The position numbers were made by a program, and so were the translations under genes. From Rouxiella chamberiensis (GTDB lineage: Bacteria; Pseudomonadota; Gammaproteobacteria; Enterobacterales; Enterobacteriaceae), in contig NZ_CP114058.1 of NCBI RefSeq assembly GCF_026967475.1, positions 4,526,001-4,590,000 on the forward strand: a stretch of DNA of 64,000 nucleotides. Reading direction: 5' to 3'. The first letter of the stretch is position 1. Every line of letters starts with the position of its first letter. The notes beneath the pieces are model-generated. The model saw nothing but the letters and a program-made list of their open reading frames with translations, did not search any database and was not told where the DNA came from. Below, in pieces: positions 11,479 through 21,410 of this stretch.

Positions 11479-12891
11479 TTACTTCTTCCAGCCGCCGCCG
11501 AGGGCTTTGAACAGGGTGATATCCGAGTTCAGTTGCGCCAGTTTGGTGGAGATGAGCGTCTGCTGCGCAGAGTACAGTGAACGCTGGGCCACCAGCACGC
11601 TCAGGTAACTGTCTACGCCACCCTTGAAGCGCTGTTGCGACAGGTCGAAGTTACGCTGGTTCGCGTCATTCGCCTGTTGAACAGATTTCAACTGGTTGCC
11701 GTAGGTTGCCTGACCCGCCAATCCGTCGGACACTTCTTTAAAGGCCGTCTGAATCGCCTTCTCGTAGTTCGCAATCTCGATCTTCTTGCGCGTGTTGGCA
11801 ATGTCCAGATTCGCACTGTTCACGCCGCCATCAAAGATAGGAATATTGATGGAAGGACCAAACGACCACGCACCGGTGCCGCCGTCAAACAGACGGCTCA
11901 GGCTGCCGCTTTCCGAACCGGCAGACCCGGTAAGGGTAATGCTCGGGAAGAAGGCCGCGCGTGCCGCGCCGATGTTGGCGTTAGCCGCTTTCAGCGTATG
12001 TTCTGCCGCGATGATGTCCGGACGACGCGTCAACAGGTCTGATGGCAGACCCGCCGGCGTTGCCGGGAAGTTCCAGTTGTTGTTCAGGCTGGCATTCTGC
12101 AGCAGATTCTGAGGAATTTGCGTGCCTACCAGCAAGGTCAGGGCATTGACGTCCTGACGAACCTGACGAGTGTACTGCGCGATATCGGCCTGTGCGCTGC
12201 GCACGGTGGTTTCGGCCTGCGCCAGATCCTGCGAATTGCTCACGCCCTGATCGTAGCTGCGTTTGGTCAGTTCATAAGAGTTGTTCTGGCTGTTGGCGGT
12301 ATCGATAGCCAGTTTCAGCAGGTCGTTATCGGCGGCCAGACTCAGGTAACCTTCGGCAACCTGAGAGACCAGGCTAATCTGGGTCGCACGCTGCGTCGCT
12401 TCGGTCGCGAGATAGGTTTCGAGACCCTGATCGCGCAGACTGCGCACACGGCCGAACAGATCAAGCTCATAGGCGCTGACCCCGACACCCGCGCTGTACT
12501 GCTGATAGGTCACAGGACCGGTGCTTTGCGTCGAGTAGAGTCCGCCCGGCAGGTGGGTTGCGGTTTCGCCACCGGTCGCATTCAGCGTTGGCAGCAGGGC
12601 CGCGCGGTCAATCTGGAAGGTGGCCCGCGCCGTGTCGACATTTAATGCCGCGACCCGAAGGTCGCGGTTGTTTGCCAGAGCCAGGGTAATCACCTGTTTC
12701 ATGTCAGGCTGATTAAAGAACTGACTCCAGCCGATATCCTGTACCTTGCCGGCATCAACGCCTTTGCTGGTGGTCCAGTCACTGGCAACCGGCAAGGCCG
12801 GTCGGTCGTATTTGGGCTCCATGGTACAGCCAGCCAATACAGTCAGTGTCAGCGCCGAGAAAAGAGGCAGCGCAAAACGTGGTTTATTCAT
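11479..12891 (-). CDS. Outer-membrane efflux lipoprotein, NodT/OprM family
   Basis: The 470-residue channel is the last gene of the minus-strand adaptor-permease-channel operon. A lipoprotein signal with '[19 protein letters not shown]' (lipobox LAGC) is followed by two OEP repeats: '[20 protein letters not shown]' and '[19 protein letters not shown]', ending in 'KALGGGWKK'. This is the OprM/TtgC type. Its start overlaps the permease stop by 8 bases, so the two are co-translated. Despite family membership it differs clearly from the channel at 9983-11403, so the pair is not a recent duplication. The frame is intact. Confidence 0.9.
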   Translation of the reverse strand: MNKPRFALPLFSALTLTVLAGCTMEPKYDRPALPVASDWTTSKGVDAGKVQDIGWSQFFNQPDMKQVITLALANNRDLRVAALNVDTARATFQIDRAALLPTLNATGGETATHLPGGLYSTQSTGPVTYQQYSAGVGVSAYELDLFGRVRSLRDQGLETYLATEATQRATQISLVSQVAEGYLSLAADNDLLKLAIDTANSQNNSYELTKRSYDQGVSNSQDLAQAETTVRSAQADIAQYTRQVRQDVNALTLLVGTQIPQNLLQNASLNNNWNFPATPAGLPSDLLTRRPDIIAAEHTLKAANANIGAARAAFFPSITLTGSAGSESGSLSRLFDGGTGAWSFGPSINIPIFDGGVNSANLDIANTRKKIEIANYEKAIQTAFKEVSDGLAGQATYGNQLKSVQQANDANQRNFDLSQQRFKGGVDSYLSVLVAQRSLYSAQQTLISTKLAQLNSDITLFKALGGGWKK

Positions 12892-15800
12892 GGTTCGAAA
12901 CCTCAGTATCTAAATGCGGCTTATCTTGTTTTTTTGACTTACGGGTGAAGAGATTAACCACAACCACGTAGAACATAGGAACAAAGAAAATCGCCAGGAA
13001 TGTTGCCGTAATCATCCCACCTACTACCGCAGTACCAATCGAGTGCTGGCTACCGGAACCGGCACCATGCGAAATGGTCAGCGGAATTACACCGAGGATA
13101 AACGCCATCGAGGTCATGATGATTGGCCTGATACGCAGTTTAGCCGCTTCGATTGCTGCTTCGGTGATCGACATTCCCTCTTTTTCGTGTAGTTCTTTGG
13201 CAAATTCGACAATCAGGATGGCGTTTTTGGCCGCCAGCCCCACCGTCGTCAACAGGCCTACCTGGAAGAAGACGTCGTTGGACAATCCACGGAGCAATAC
13301 GGCACCGATAGTACCAATTATACCCAATGGAACAACCAGCATGACAGAGAATGGAATTGACCAACTCTCATATAGTGCTGCCAGACACAGGAATACCACG
13401 ATGATAGACAGCGTATACAGGGCAGGGGTCTGCGAACCGGACTGCTGCTCTTCATACGACAGGCCGTGCCAGGCAATGTTGAAGCCCGGTGGCAGTTTCT
13501 TGGCAATTTCCTGCACCGCCGCCACGGCATCGCCGGAGCTGTAACCGGTAGACGGAGAACCCAGCACTTCCACGGAAGAGACGCCGTTGAAGCGCTCGAA
13601 ACGAGGAGAGCCGTAAACCCATTTGCCGGTACCGAACGCCGACCACGGCACCATTTGACCGGCGCTGTTGCGGAAGTACCATTTGCCCAAATCTTCAGGC
13701 GTGACACGTGAAGCGGCACGACCTTGAATATAGACTTTTTTCACGCGGTCGTTGTACATGAACTGGTTGATGTACGACGAGCCCCAGACGGCGGACAGCG
13801 TGTTGTTGATGTCGCTCAGGCTCAGACCCAGGGCCTGCGCACGTTCGTCATCGATTTCAAGCTGATACTGCGGTTCATCTTCCATGCCGTTCGGACGTAC
13901 CGCCATCAGGCGTTTGTCCTGCGATGCCATGCCGAGGAACTGGTTACGTGCCGCCATCAAGGCTGCGTGGCCCTGCGCGTTGGTATCCTGCAGATAGAAG
14001 TCGAAACCGGTGGCGTTACCCAGCTCAAGAACCGCAGGAGGAACGAAGGCAAACACCTGCGCGCCTTTAATGCCCGCAAAGTGACCCATCGCACGGCCTG
14101 CAATGGCCTGTACGCCGTTATCCTCGCCCGGACGCGCTTCCCAGTCTTTCAGGGAAACGAAGCCGATACCGACGTTCTGACCACGACCCGCAAAGCTGAA
14201 GCCGTTGGCGGTAAACACGGAATTGACGTTGGCTTTTTCGTTTTTCAGGAAGTATTCGCGAACCTGATCCAGCACTTCCTGCGTACGTTCCGCCGAGGCG
14301 TTGGCCGGCAATGTCGCCTGCACAAACAGGATGCCCTGGTCTTCGTCAGGCAGGAAGGTCGTCGGAACACGGGTAAACATGTAACCCATGGCGACCACAA
14401 TCAGCAGATAAACCACCATGAACAGACGGCGACGGCTGATAACGCCCGCCACGCTTGAGGTGTATTTCGCTGCGCCCTTGTCGAAGTTACGGTTGAACCA
14501 ACCCGCAAAGCCGGTGGTTTTCTTGTCGTCGTCGCTGTGCTTGATGATGGTCGCACACAGGGCAGGGGTGAAGATCAACGCCATCAGCACCGACAGCGCC
14601 ATCGCGGAAACGATGGTTATCGAGAACTGGCGGTAGATAATCCCGGTTGAACCGGCGAAGAAGGCCATTGGAATCAAGACGGCAGACAGCACCAGTGCGA
14701 TACCAAACAGCGCGCCCTGAATCTGTCCCATCGACTTGATGGTGGCTTCTTTCGGCGGCAGCTTTTCCTCATGCATGACACGTTCGACGTTCTCGACCAC
14801 CACGATGGCGTCATCCACCAGCAGGCCGATGGCGAGCACCATCCCGAACATCGTCAGGGTGTTTATCGAGAATCCAAAGGCATTCAGCAGGCCGAAGGTC
14901 CCCAGCAGCACGACCGGCACAACCAGCGTGGTCACAAGCGTTGCGCGCAGGTTTTGCAGGAACAGCAGCATGACGAAGAACACCAGCACGATAGCTTCAA
15001 TCAGGGTTTTCACCACTTCATGAATCGACGCGCTTACAACCGGTGAAGTCTGGTATGGATAGACTACTTCCACGCCTTCCGGCAGAGAAGATTTCAGTTT
15101 TTCGATGGTCGCTTTTACCGCGTTGGCGGTATCCAGCACGTTGGCACCGGTTGCCAGACGCAGGGCGATACCCGTGGACGGGCTGCCGTTGTAGGTCGTC
15201 GAAATCGAGTAGCTTTCCGGACCCAGATCGATGTTGGCCACGTCTTTCAGGCGAACCTGAGAACCGTCGCTGTTCACTTTCAGCAGCACATCCTGGAACT
15301 GTTTCACGCTGGTGAAACGCGTTTTACCAATGATGGTCGCATTGAGCTTGGAATCTTTAACCGTTGGCAGACCGCCGAGTGAACCGGAAGAAACCTGCAC
15401 GTTTCTGTGCTTCGATGGCCGTCGTGACATCGCTCGGGATAAGCGAGTATTTGTACAGCTTGGACGGATCCAGCCAGATACGCATCGCGTATTCAGAACC
15501 GAATACCTGGAAGTCACCCACGCCCTTGGTACGCACGATAGGGTCTTCGAGCTTGGTGACCAGCAGGTTACCCAGGTCAGAGTTGCTCATCTTGCCGTTG
15601 GTTGACGCCAGACCGACTACCAGCATGAAGTTCTGCTGATATTTGGCGACGCGGATACCCTGATTCACCACCTCGGTAGGCAGCTGGGATTCGGCCAGAG
15701 AAACCTTGTTCTGTACCTGAACCTGCGCGATATCCGGATCGGTGCCCTGATTGAAGGTCACGATGATGGTGGCGCTGCCGTCGCTGTTACTTTGCGATTC

Positions 15801-16034
15801 GAGGTAGCGCAGGCCGTCAAGACCGTTCAACTGCTGTTCGATAACCTGAACCACGGTGTTCTGCGCAGTCTCGGCCGATGCACCCGGATAGGTGACGGTC
15901 ACGGAAATCGCAGGTGGGGCGATGTTTGGATATTGGTTTACCGGCAATTTCATTATCGATAGCGCACCGGCTATCATAATGACAATTGCGACCACCCAGG
16001 CGAATATCGGGCGGTTAATAAAGAAAGTCGACAT
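12884..16034 (-). CDS. RND multidrug efflux permease, AcrB/MexB-like, frameshifted
   Basis: A single HAE-1 permease of about 1049 residues in two frames. The N-terminal part begins '[20 protein letters not shown]' with '[16 protein letters not shown]' and runs to '[12 protein letters not shown]'. The remainder resumes at '[20 protein letters not shown]' and contains '[18 protein letters not shown]' (relay Asp pair), '[17 protein letters not shown]' (TM10 Lys) and a normal C-terminus. The break is at 15402-15404, where an extra T (A on the coding strand) turns CAGAACGTG into CAGAAACGTG. Removing it restores the AcrB alignment exactly. RBS GAGGA sits before the ATG; the adaptor stop is 10 bases upstream. 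The pump would export hydrophobic and amphiphilic compounds. Probable consensus error. Confidence 0.88.
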
Positions 16035-16044
16035 CTGTGTTCCT

Positions 16045-17181
16045 CTATTGCGCGGATGGGTCAGTCATTGACAGATTTGCGTCCACTTTGGGTTCGGCGG
16101 CTTTCTGTTCACTGCCGTTGACTTTGGTGCCTGGGTGTACACGTTGCAGACCGCTGGTAATAACGCGGTCACCGTTGTTCAGACCGGAGGTGACCAGCCA
16201 GTTGCCCGACATCATCTGACCGGTGGTGATTTCGCGCTGCTCGACGGTGTTGTCCGCCTTCACCACGTAGACATAAGGTTTGCCCTTGTTGTCATGCATG
16301 ATGGCTTCCTGCGGTGCCAGAATACCGTTCTGCTCAACCGCCTGACTCAGCGTGGCGTGAACGAACATGCCCGGCAGCAGCTCATCTTTCGGGTTAGGGA
16401 AGGATGCACGCAGTGTCACGGAGCCTGTGCCTTCATTTACGGTGACTTCGGAGAATTCCAGTTTGCCCGGCAGGCTATAGTTGCTACCGTCTTCCAGAGT
16501 CAGCTGAACCTGCGCGGCATTGTTACCGGCAGAAGCCAGTTTGCCTTCGGCGAGCGCACGGCGCAGACGCAGCAGGTCGAGCGAGGATTCGCTGACATCG
16601 ACATAGATAGGGTCAAGCTGGTCGATAGTGGCGAGATCGGTGGTCTGACCGCTGGTAACCAATGCCCCTTCCGTCACGGAAGAACGACCAATGTGGCCGG
16701 AGATTGGCGCATAAACCTTGGTATATTGCAGGTTGACGCGGGCCGTTTCGAGATCGGCTGCCGCTTCGCCGGTTGCCGCTACGGCATCGTCATAAACCTG
16801 ACGGCTGACGGCTTGCGATGACACCAGACCTTTGTAACGGTTTGACGTGGCTGCTGCGCTTTTATAGGTAGAGAGCGCTTTGTTGTATGCGGCCTGATAG
16901 GTCGCCGGGTCTATCTGGTAGAGCTGTTGACCGGCTTTGACTTCGCTACCTTCCACGAAGGTGCGCTTCAGGATAACGCCACTGACCTGAGGACGAACTT
17001 CCGCGGTTCTAACGGCAGAAGTACGGCCCGGCAGGCTGGTCGTCAAGGTTACCGGTTTGGCTTGCAAGGTGACATATTCAACGGCTGGAGCTTGGGCAGC
17101 AGGTTGCGAGGCCGTTCCAGCGGAACCATCGCAAGCGGAAAGCAGTACCACAGTACTGACAGAAAGAACCTTCAGGCGCAT
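16045..17181 (-). CDS. RND efflux periplasmic adaptor lipoprotein, AcrA/MexA-like
   Basis: The 378-residue adaptor is the first gene of the second pump operon. It has a lipoprotein signal with '[16 protein letters not shown]' (lipobox LSAC), then lipoyl halves '[20 protein letters not shown]' and '[20 protein letters not shown]' around a helical hairpin, and a C-terminal barrel ending in a hydrophilic tail. This is the AcrA/MexA pattern. I chose the ATG at 17181, since an AGAGAG ribosome site lies about 8 bases upstream and the signal peptide begins there; the frame is open to 17235. No TetR-type repressor gene is next to it, unlike acrR-acrAB, so local control is not visible. Confidence 0.9.
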   Translation of the reverse strand: MRLKVLSVSTVVLLSACDGSAGTASQPAAQAPAVEYVTLQAKPVTLTTSLPGRTSAVRTAEVRPQVSGVILKRTFVEGSEVKAGQQLYQIDPATYQAAYNKALSTYKSAAATSNRYKGLVSSQAVSRQVYDDAVAATGEAAADLETARVNLQYTKVYAPISGHIGRSSVTEGALVTSGQTTDLATIDQLDPIYVDVSESSLDLLRLRRALAEGKLASAGNNAAQVQLTLEDGSNYSLPGKLEFSEVTVNEGTGSVTLRASFPNPKDELLPGMFVHATLSQAVEQNGILAPQEAIMHDNKGKPYVYVVKADNTVEQREITTGQMMSGNWLVTSGLNNGDRVITSGLQRVHPGTKVNGSEQKAAEPKVDANLSMTDPSAQ

Positions 17182-17465
17182 AGAATTTACTCTCTTGAGG
17201 GGGTTGAGAACAATCATTCTCAATAAGTCCCCCACTATACGAGAGGCGATGAATTCACTCTGTAAGTATTTGGTTGTGAGATATGTCTAAATGTTTCACT
17301 CGGTAATGACTATAAAAATCAAACATCTGAAGGTTTTTTGTGCACAGCTAAGGTTTTTGGAGCGATTTGAATAATAGCGGGGTAGTAGTAACACAGTTAA
17401 CTATTATAACGTCAACTTTTGGAAGGATATTCTGCAAGCCGTAAATTTCAAAGAATCATAAAAGT

Positions 17466-17479
17466 ATGATCTGGATCAA
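17466..17479. promoter_or_regulatory. FNR-like binding site
   Basis: ATGAT-CTGG-ATCAA matches the FNR consensus TTGAT-N4-ATCAA at 9 of 10 defined bases. A -10-like TATTAA lies at 17493-17498. The next plus-strand punctuation is the terminator at 17628-17654. It could instead serve the divergent adaptor gene, about 285 bases away, which is far for FNR. Confidence 0.4.
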
Positions 17480-17627
17480 AGTAAGACATACTTATTAACA
17501 GTGACCTTACCAGAAATCGCTGCCGCAATAAGCCAATTGCCGTTAGGGTAGCAATCGAGAGCGAGCAGTTCTCACATTTGCATTGTTGCAACGGCTTTGT
17601 AAAAAAGCAGTATATCGCAACCCTCAT

Positions 17628-17654
17628 GCCCACTGTCCGATGTGGGCTTTTTTT
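17628..17654 (+). terminator. Orphan rho-independent terminator (possible sRNA 3' end)
   Basis: GCCCAC (17628-17633) pairs with GTGGGC (17642-17647) over an 8-base loop and is followed by seven T. On the plus strand there is no coding region between the terminated channel gene at 11403 and this point, so the terminator must end a non-coding transcript begun in the preceding 400 bases. Confidence 0.7.
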
Positions 17655-17767
17655 CGTCTCTACGATGGAATTGCCGTTTTTTTAATCAAAGACGATGCTA
17701 ACATTTTCATTGTAACCTGCTTTCAATTTGTTAACAAACTGTGATCGCATTCATACTCCTGATCCCT

Positions 17768-17788
17768 TTGTCTATACAGCTATACAAT
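17768..17788. promoter_or_regulatory. Probable GntR-family operator before the PTS gene
   Basis: TTGTCTATACAGCTATACAAT contains TTGTCTATACA (an imperfect TTGTATATACAA-type UTRA/HutC-family site) joined to CTATACAA. The 11 bases AGCTATACAAT recur exactly at 21421-21431 in front of the gntR gene at 20652-21386. It lies 56 bases before the PTS start codon, a normal operator position. The link to that regulator is inferred from the shared sequence. Confidence 0.6.
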
Positions 17789-17843
17789 CTATGACTTAAC
17801 TCATGATGAGCGATTTTTGAGCATCGGCATCGAGGGGAAAGGC

Positions 17844-19475
17844 ATGATTAAACTGGGCAGCAAGATCCACGATTTAGGTAAGGCATTGATGACACCCATT
17901 TCCGTCATTGCCGCCGCCGGGATATTTCTCGGGCTGGCCTCCGCGTTGCAAAATCCCAACGTGATGGGCGACAGCTTTACCCAGATGAAAGCGCTGCAAC
18001 TGGTTATCGGTTTTATTCGTCAGGTGTCTAGTGCGCTGTTTGCCAACCTGCCGCTGTTCTTTGCCGTAGCGACGGCGATGGGACTGGCCAATGCAGAGAA
18101 GGCGACCGCGGCCTTTTCCGCAGTGATCGGTTTTGTCGGCCTGCATGTAGGCATCAATTACAGCCTTCTCGCGCAAAATATCACGCCCGCGACCACGACG
18201 GTCGAACACCTTACCGCGCAGGGTATGCCCTCTACCGAAGCCCTGATCTTTGCCTCCGAATTCACCCGCACGCTGGGTATTTTTACCTATAACATGAGTG
18301 TGCTTGGCGGGGTTTCTGGTCGGGCTTATCACCATGTTGCTGCACAATCGTTTCTATACCATCGTGCTGCCGACCGCCGTCGCGTTTTTGGCGGACGCCG
18401 TTTTGTGCCGATTATTACCGTCGTCGTGCTGCCTGTCGTCGGGGTGCTGGTGTCCTTGATCTGGCCTACCATCGCGCTGGGTATTCAGTGGGTCGGCGAA
18501 CTGATTGGTCGCACGGGCGAGATTGGCACCTTTATCTATGCCACCTCCGAGCGTTTGCTGATCCCGACCGGTCTGCACCATATCATCAATGAAACCGTGC
18601 GCTTTACTCCGCTCGGCGGCGTGACCACCGTCGACCATCAAAGCGTGGTCGGCGCATTGAACATCTTCAATGCCGCACTGACCAATCCGGGCGCGGTGAG
18701 TGATGATGTTACACGCGAGGCCACCCGCTTTCTGGCGCAGGGCAAGATCCCGGTCATGATGTTTGGCCTGCCGGCAGCGGCACTGGCGATGTACCACTGC
18801 GCCAGGCCGGAACACAAGGATCGCGTCAAAGCGCTGATGATGGCCGGTGCGCTCGCCTCCTTTACTACCGGCATTACAGAACCGCTCGAGTTCTGCTTTA
18901 TCTTTGTCTCTCCGGTACTTTACATATTGCATGCCATTCTGATGGGCCTGTCATTCGTGTTGATGCAGATGCTGGGCGTCATGATAGGCAACGTGCAGGG
19001 CGGGGCAATTGACTGGGTTATCTTCGGTATTCTTGGGGGCAGCAAAACCCATTGGTGGTATCCGCTGATCCTGGGCGTGATTTATGCGCCTCTCTACTAT
19101 TTCACTTTCCGCTGGGTCATTCTGCGTATGCAGGTCAAAACGCCGGGACGAGAAGAGGAGATGGAAAGTGAAGAGCTGCGCGGTAGTGCCCCTGCCCGCA
19201 CATCGACTTCAACGGCGGCAGCCAGTTCGAGCGCGAGCGATAAAACGGCCAACATCATCAAGGGGCTGGGCGGTGAACAGAATATCGCGAGCGTCGATTG
19301 CTGCTTCACCCGACTGCGGGTAAAAGTCAAAGACATGAATCAGGTGGTCGACAAGACGCTGATGACGACAGGCGCGATGGGCGTCAAGCGCGTGACGGAA
19401 ACGGATGTGCACGTCATTTACGGCCCGCAGGTTGAAAAAATTGCCAATGATGTCAAAGTCGAGCTGGCGACTTAA
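17844..19475 (+). CDS. PTS sugar permease EIICB, MalX-like (glucose/maltose/glucoside family), with paired frameshifts
   Basis: The 543-residue EIIC-EIIB fusion imports and phosphorylates a sugar at the inner membrane. EIIC has multiple TM segments, 'LIPTGLHHIINETVRF' and 'TGITEPLEFCFIFVSPVLY', closest to E. coli MalX. EIIB (from about residue 460) has the phospho-Cys in 'VDCCFTRLRVKVKD'. No EIIA is fused, so Crr would be the likely donor. The ATG at 17844 follows GAGGGGAAAGGC; an in-frame start at 17817 has no such site. Between about 18310 and 18389 the protein is nonsense: an extra G in the G4 at 18309-18312 and a missing T in T5 at 18385-18389 cancel. Correcting both gives 'GGFLVGLITMLLHNRFYTI' and 'VAFFGGRRFVPI', as in the family. 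The specific sugar is unknown. Confidence 0.87.
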   Translation: MIKLGSKIHDLGKALMTPISVIAAAGIFLGLASALQNPNVMGDSFTQMKALQLVIGFIRQVSSALFANLPLFFAVATAMGLANAEKATAAFSAVIGFVGLHVGINYSLLAQNITPATTTVEHLTAQGMPSTEALIFASEFTRTLGIFTYNMSVLGGVSGRAYHHVAAQSFLYHRAADRRRVFGGRRFVPIITVVVLPVVGVLVSLIWPTIALGIQWVGELIGRTGEIGTFIYATSERLLIPTGLHHIINETVRFTPLGGVTTVDHQSVVGALNIFNAALTNPGAVSDDVTREATRFLAQGKIPVMMFGLPAAALAMYHCARPEHKDRVKALMMAGALASFTTGITEPLEFCFIFVSPVLYILHAILMGLSFVLMQMLGVMIGNVQGGAIDWVIFGILGGSKTHWWYPLILGVIYAPLYYFTFRWVILRMQVKTPGREEEMESEELRGSAPARTSTSTAAASSSASDKTANIIKGLGGEQNIASVDCCFTRLRVKVKDMNQVVDKTLMTTGAMGVKRVTETDVHVIYGPQVEKIANDVKVELAT

Positions 19476-19498
19476 TCGTCCTCTTAATTATTTTTATA

Positions 19499-19536
19499 TA
19501 AACCGCTCATTATTTCCCTGTGAGTGGTTTATTTCT
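19499..19536 (+). terminator. Probable terminator after the PTS gene
   Basis: TAAACCGCTCA pairs, with one mismatch, with TGAGTGGTTTA over a loop of about 11 bases, followed by TTTCTTTT. It lies 24 bases after the PTS stop. Confidence 0.5.
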
Positions 19537-19595
19537 TTTGGGGATAATATCCAGAGAGTAGACTCAACGAATCCAAAAACCATGAGGATATCGTT

Positions 19596-20174
19596 ATGCA
19601 AATAGCCCCCAGAAATATAGGTTTCCATCGCGTAGGGATGGAATTTATTCAGAAGGCGACGGTGAGTGAAAACTGCGCCAGATTAATAACCCAGTTAAAA
19701 AACTCCAGTAAGGCTATCTCTTCGAACGTGCGTGAAGAACTGGCCAATCTGCGTTCGGAAGGCGGGTCGGTTAAAAAATTTCTCAAGTCACATAACGAGA
19801 AAATCGTCTTTGCGCTGCCGCTTGCCAAGTTGAGTGTCGATGCTACGCAGTCCGGCAAAATCAAAACAGAAGAGCGGTTCGGCACGGAGCGTTTCAAGCA
19901 TCTGCGGGATGCCTTCGAGAAGTGCGGGCCGATTGGCAGGCAGAAAAGCGTCAAGGACAATGTCGGGTTCTACGAATCACTCAAGCCGGTAACTTCGCCG
20001 GGCGGCATATTGGCGCAATACGAGAAAAAGACATTGGAAAACGACAAGGTGACCTGGGTTAAAAAAGAACTTACCCCCGATGAACTCGAAAAAAGCTTTG
20101 TATTTCGGCAACCGCAGGGCATATACAATATCTGGAATCCAGACAATGTCGCTCCCGTGCTGAGTAATCAATAA
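19596..20174 (+). CDS. Hypothetical protein, no recognised family
   Basis: The 192-residue protein is hydrophilic and Lys-rich, with no signal peptide, TM segment or lipobox. It opens 'MQIAPRNIGFHRVGMEFIQK', has a helical basic stretch ('SSNVREELANLRSEGG') and ends 'GIYNIWNPDNVAPVLSNQ'. An AGGA ribosome site sits seven bases before the ATG, so translation is likely. The gene looks more AT-rich than the PTS and ABC genes around it, which suggests later acquisition. It is followed by a hairpin at 20207-20226 and then a second unknown gene on the same strand. Position between a PTS gene and its likely repressor does not fit the sugar pathway. I do not recognise it. Confidence 0.6.
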   Translation: MQIAPRNIGFHRVGMEFIQKATVSENCARLITQLKNSSKAISSNVREELANLRSEGGSVKKFLKSHNEKIVFALPLAKLSVDATQSGKIKTEERFGTERFKHLRDAFEKCGPIGRQKSVKDNVGFYESLKPVTSPGGILAQYEKKTLENDKVTWVKKELTPDELEKSFVFRQPQGIYNIWNPDNVAPVLSNQ

Positions 20175-20206
20175 TAAACATTTAGAATAAAAGCGTTGAA
20201 ACAGTT

Positions 20207-20227
20207 AACGACCTCTCGGGGTCGTTT
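20207..20227 (+). terminator. Possible terminator after the 192-codon unknown gene
   Basis: AACGACC (20207-20213) pairs with GGTCGTT (20220-20226) over a short loop, within a larger GAAAC...GTTTC pairing. It is followed by an AT-rich but not T-only tract, so efficiency is uncertain. Confidence 0.4.
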
Positions 20228-20254
20228 CAATTAATTAAATCAGCAGGCCTTATC

Positions 20255-20626
20255 ATGCCGATTAATCAAACCGGTTTTATTACACCTTTATTTTCTCCCG
20301 TCGAGAGTGCTTTTAACAAACCGATTGGCACACTGCTTCAAAATACTCGCCAGCGTTATGATGCGCTGTATCAAAATATCGACGACGTGCAGCGTAGTTT
20401 TATCCGACCTCATTTAGCCGCAACCCGCTTGGCACGCGCCGTTATCCATGCCGATAAACAGACGCAAACCGACTCTGATTCATGCTGCTGCGGGGGGCGT
20501 ACCCGTAACAGGGCCGAAGTGCTGCAGGATGTCATGCAAAAAATTAATCTGCGACGTGCTCAAAATGGCGAAAAATTATTGGAGTTCAAACCGATACCGT
20601 CAACGTCGTTTTTCCCGCCACGGTGA
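20255..20626 (+). CDS. Hypothetical protein with Cys cluster, no recognised family
   Basis: The 123-residue product begins 'MPINQTGFITPLFSPVESAF', has no signal peptide or TM segment, and carries three adjacent Cys residues in 'DSDSCCCGGRTRNRAEVLQD' near residues 77-79, followed by a predicted helix. The gene starts 80 bases after the preceding unknown gene and converges on gntR with a 25-base gap. The ribosome site is weak (AGCAGG about 9 bases upstream). The C-terminus 'PIPSTSFFPPR' is abrupt; since indels are common in this window, a frame break cannot be excluded. The shared strand suggests one small two-gene unit. Confidence 0.45.
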   Translation: MPINQTGFITPLFSPVESAFNKPIGTLLQNTRQRYDALYQNIDDVQRSFIRPHLAATRLARAVIHADKQTQTDSDSCCCGGRTRNRAEVLQDVMQKINLRRAQNGEKLLEFKPIPSTSFFPPR

Positions 20627-20651
20627 ATCCGCATGTCTCGTGTGCAGTCGG

Positions 20652-21386
20652 TTAGCAGCGCGCTTCCAGGCTGAAACGGTAATAGCGCTGGTTGTAATAG
20701 ATATCGGCAACCTCAAAAGGGCTGCCGTCGGTAAAGTAGGCAACCGAACGCGCATGCAGAATAGGTTCGTCGCGTGAGAGATCCAGCGCCTGACGCACCG
20801 TATTGGCAGGTAATTCGGCCGAAATCTGTTTGCTGCTGCCCGAAGGCGTATAACCCTGCGCCTCGAGATAGGCATATTTGGAATGGTTTAAATGTTCACG
20901 GGTCAGATCCGGAAAAGGCTCGCTCAGCATCCAGCTTTTTTCATACACAAAGGGTTTATTGTCGAGCAGACGCAGACGAATCATAAAATAGACGGGCGTG
21001 CCGACAGGCAGTTTCAGCAAGGCCGCAGTTTCGGCATCGGCCTTTTCGCGGCGAAACTCGACGACTCGATTTTCCAGCGTCTGATTAAGCTCCCGTGCGA
21101 TGTCGCTTGCGGTAAAATGCCGGTCCAGTGGCAATACCGTCTTTTGTTCGAGACTCGTGTCGATAACAAAGGTGCCGCGCCCGCGAAATCGCGCCACGCG
21201 GCCTTGGCGGACTAAGTAATCCACCGCCTTGCGCGCCGTCATTCTTGAAACGCCATAGATTTCACAAAGCGCGGCTTCGGTCGGAATAGGGTCGCCCGGC
21301 TTGATTTCGTGCGAGCTGATTTTTTCGGTAAGCTGCTGTTCTATTTGTAAATAAAAAGGTATGAGCGAGTTTTTATCAATATTCAT
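20652..21386 (-). CDS. GntR-family transcriptional regulator with UTRA domain
   Basis: The 244-residue repressor has an N-terminal winged helix ('GDPIPTEAALCEIYGVSRMT' ... 'ARKAVDYLVRQGRVARFRGR') and a C-terminal UTRA ligand domain ending 'GSPFEVADIYYNQRYYRFSL'. This is the HutC/TreR/NagR-like group, which usually senses a sugar phosphate or amino-acid derivative. A strong AGGAGG lies five bases before the ATG. An inverted repeat just upstream (21411-21430) shares AGCTATACAAT with the region before the PTS gene, so it probably represses both itself and the permease. The effector is not predictable. Confidence 0.85.
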   Translation of the reverse strand: MNIDKNSLIPFYLQIEQQLTEKISSHEIKPGDPIPTEAALCEIYGVSRMTARKAVDYLVRQGRVARFRGRGTFVIDTSLEQKTVLPLDRHFTASDIARELNQTLENRVVEFRREKADAETAALLKLPVGTPVYFMIRLRLLDNKPFVYEKSWMLSEPFPDLTREHLNHSKYAYLEAQGYTPSGSSKQISAELPANTVRQALDLSRDEPILHARSVAYFTDGSPFEVADIYYNQRYYRFSLEARC

Positions 21387-21410
21387 CAGCCCTCCTGAAT
21401 CTTGCTGTAA

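Larger units (their letters stand above)
17182..17843. other. Long intergenic region between efflux operon and PTS gene
   Basis: About 660 bases without a convincing protein gene. It holds the adaptor-gene promoter on the left, an FNR-like site at 17466-17479, a strong plus-strand terminator at 17628-17654 with no gene before it, and the GntR operator-like element at 17768-17788. A 61-codon minus-strand frame (17448-17633) has no ribosome site or family likeness. Confidence 0.6.

Noticed and set aside
17448..17633. 61-codon minus-strand open frame between the adaptor gene and the PTS gene
   Set aside because: No ribosome site, no family likeness, and it overlaps the candidate sRNA and terminator region on the other strand.
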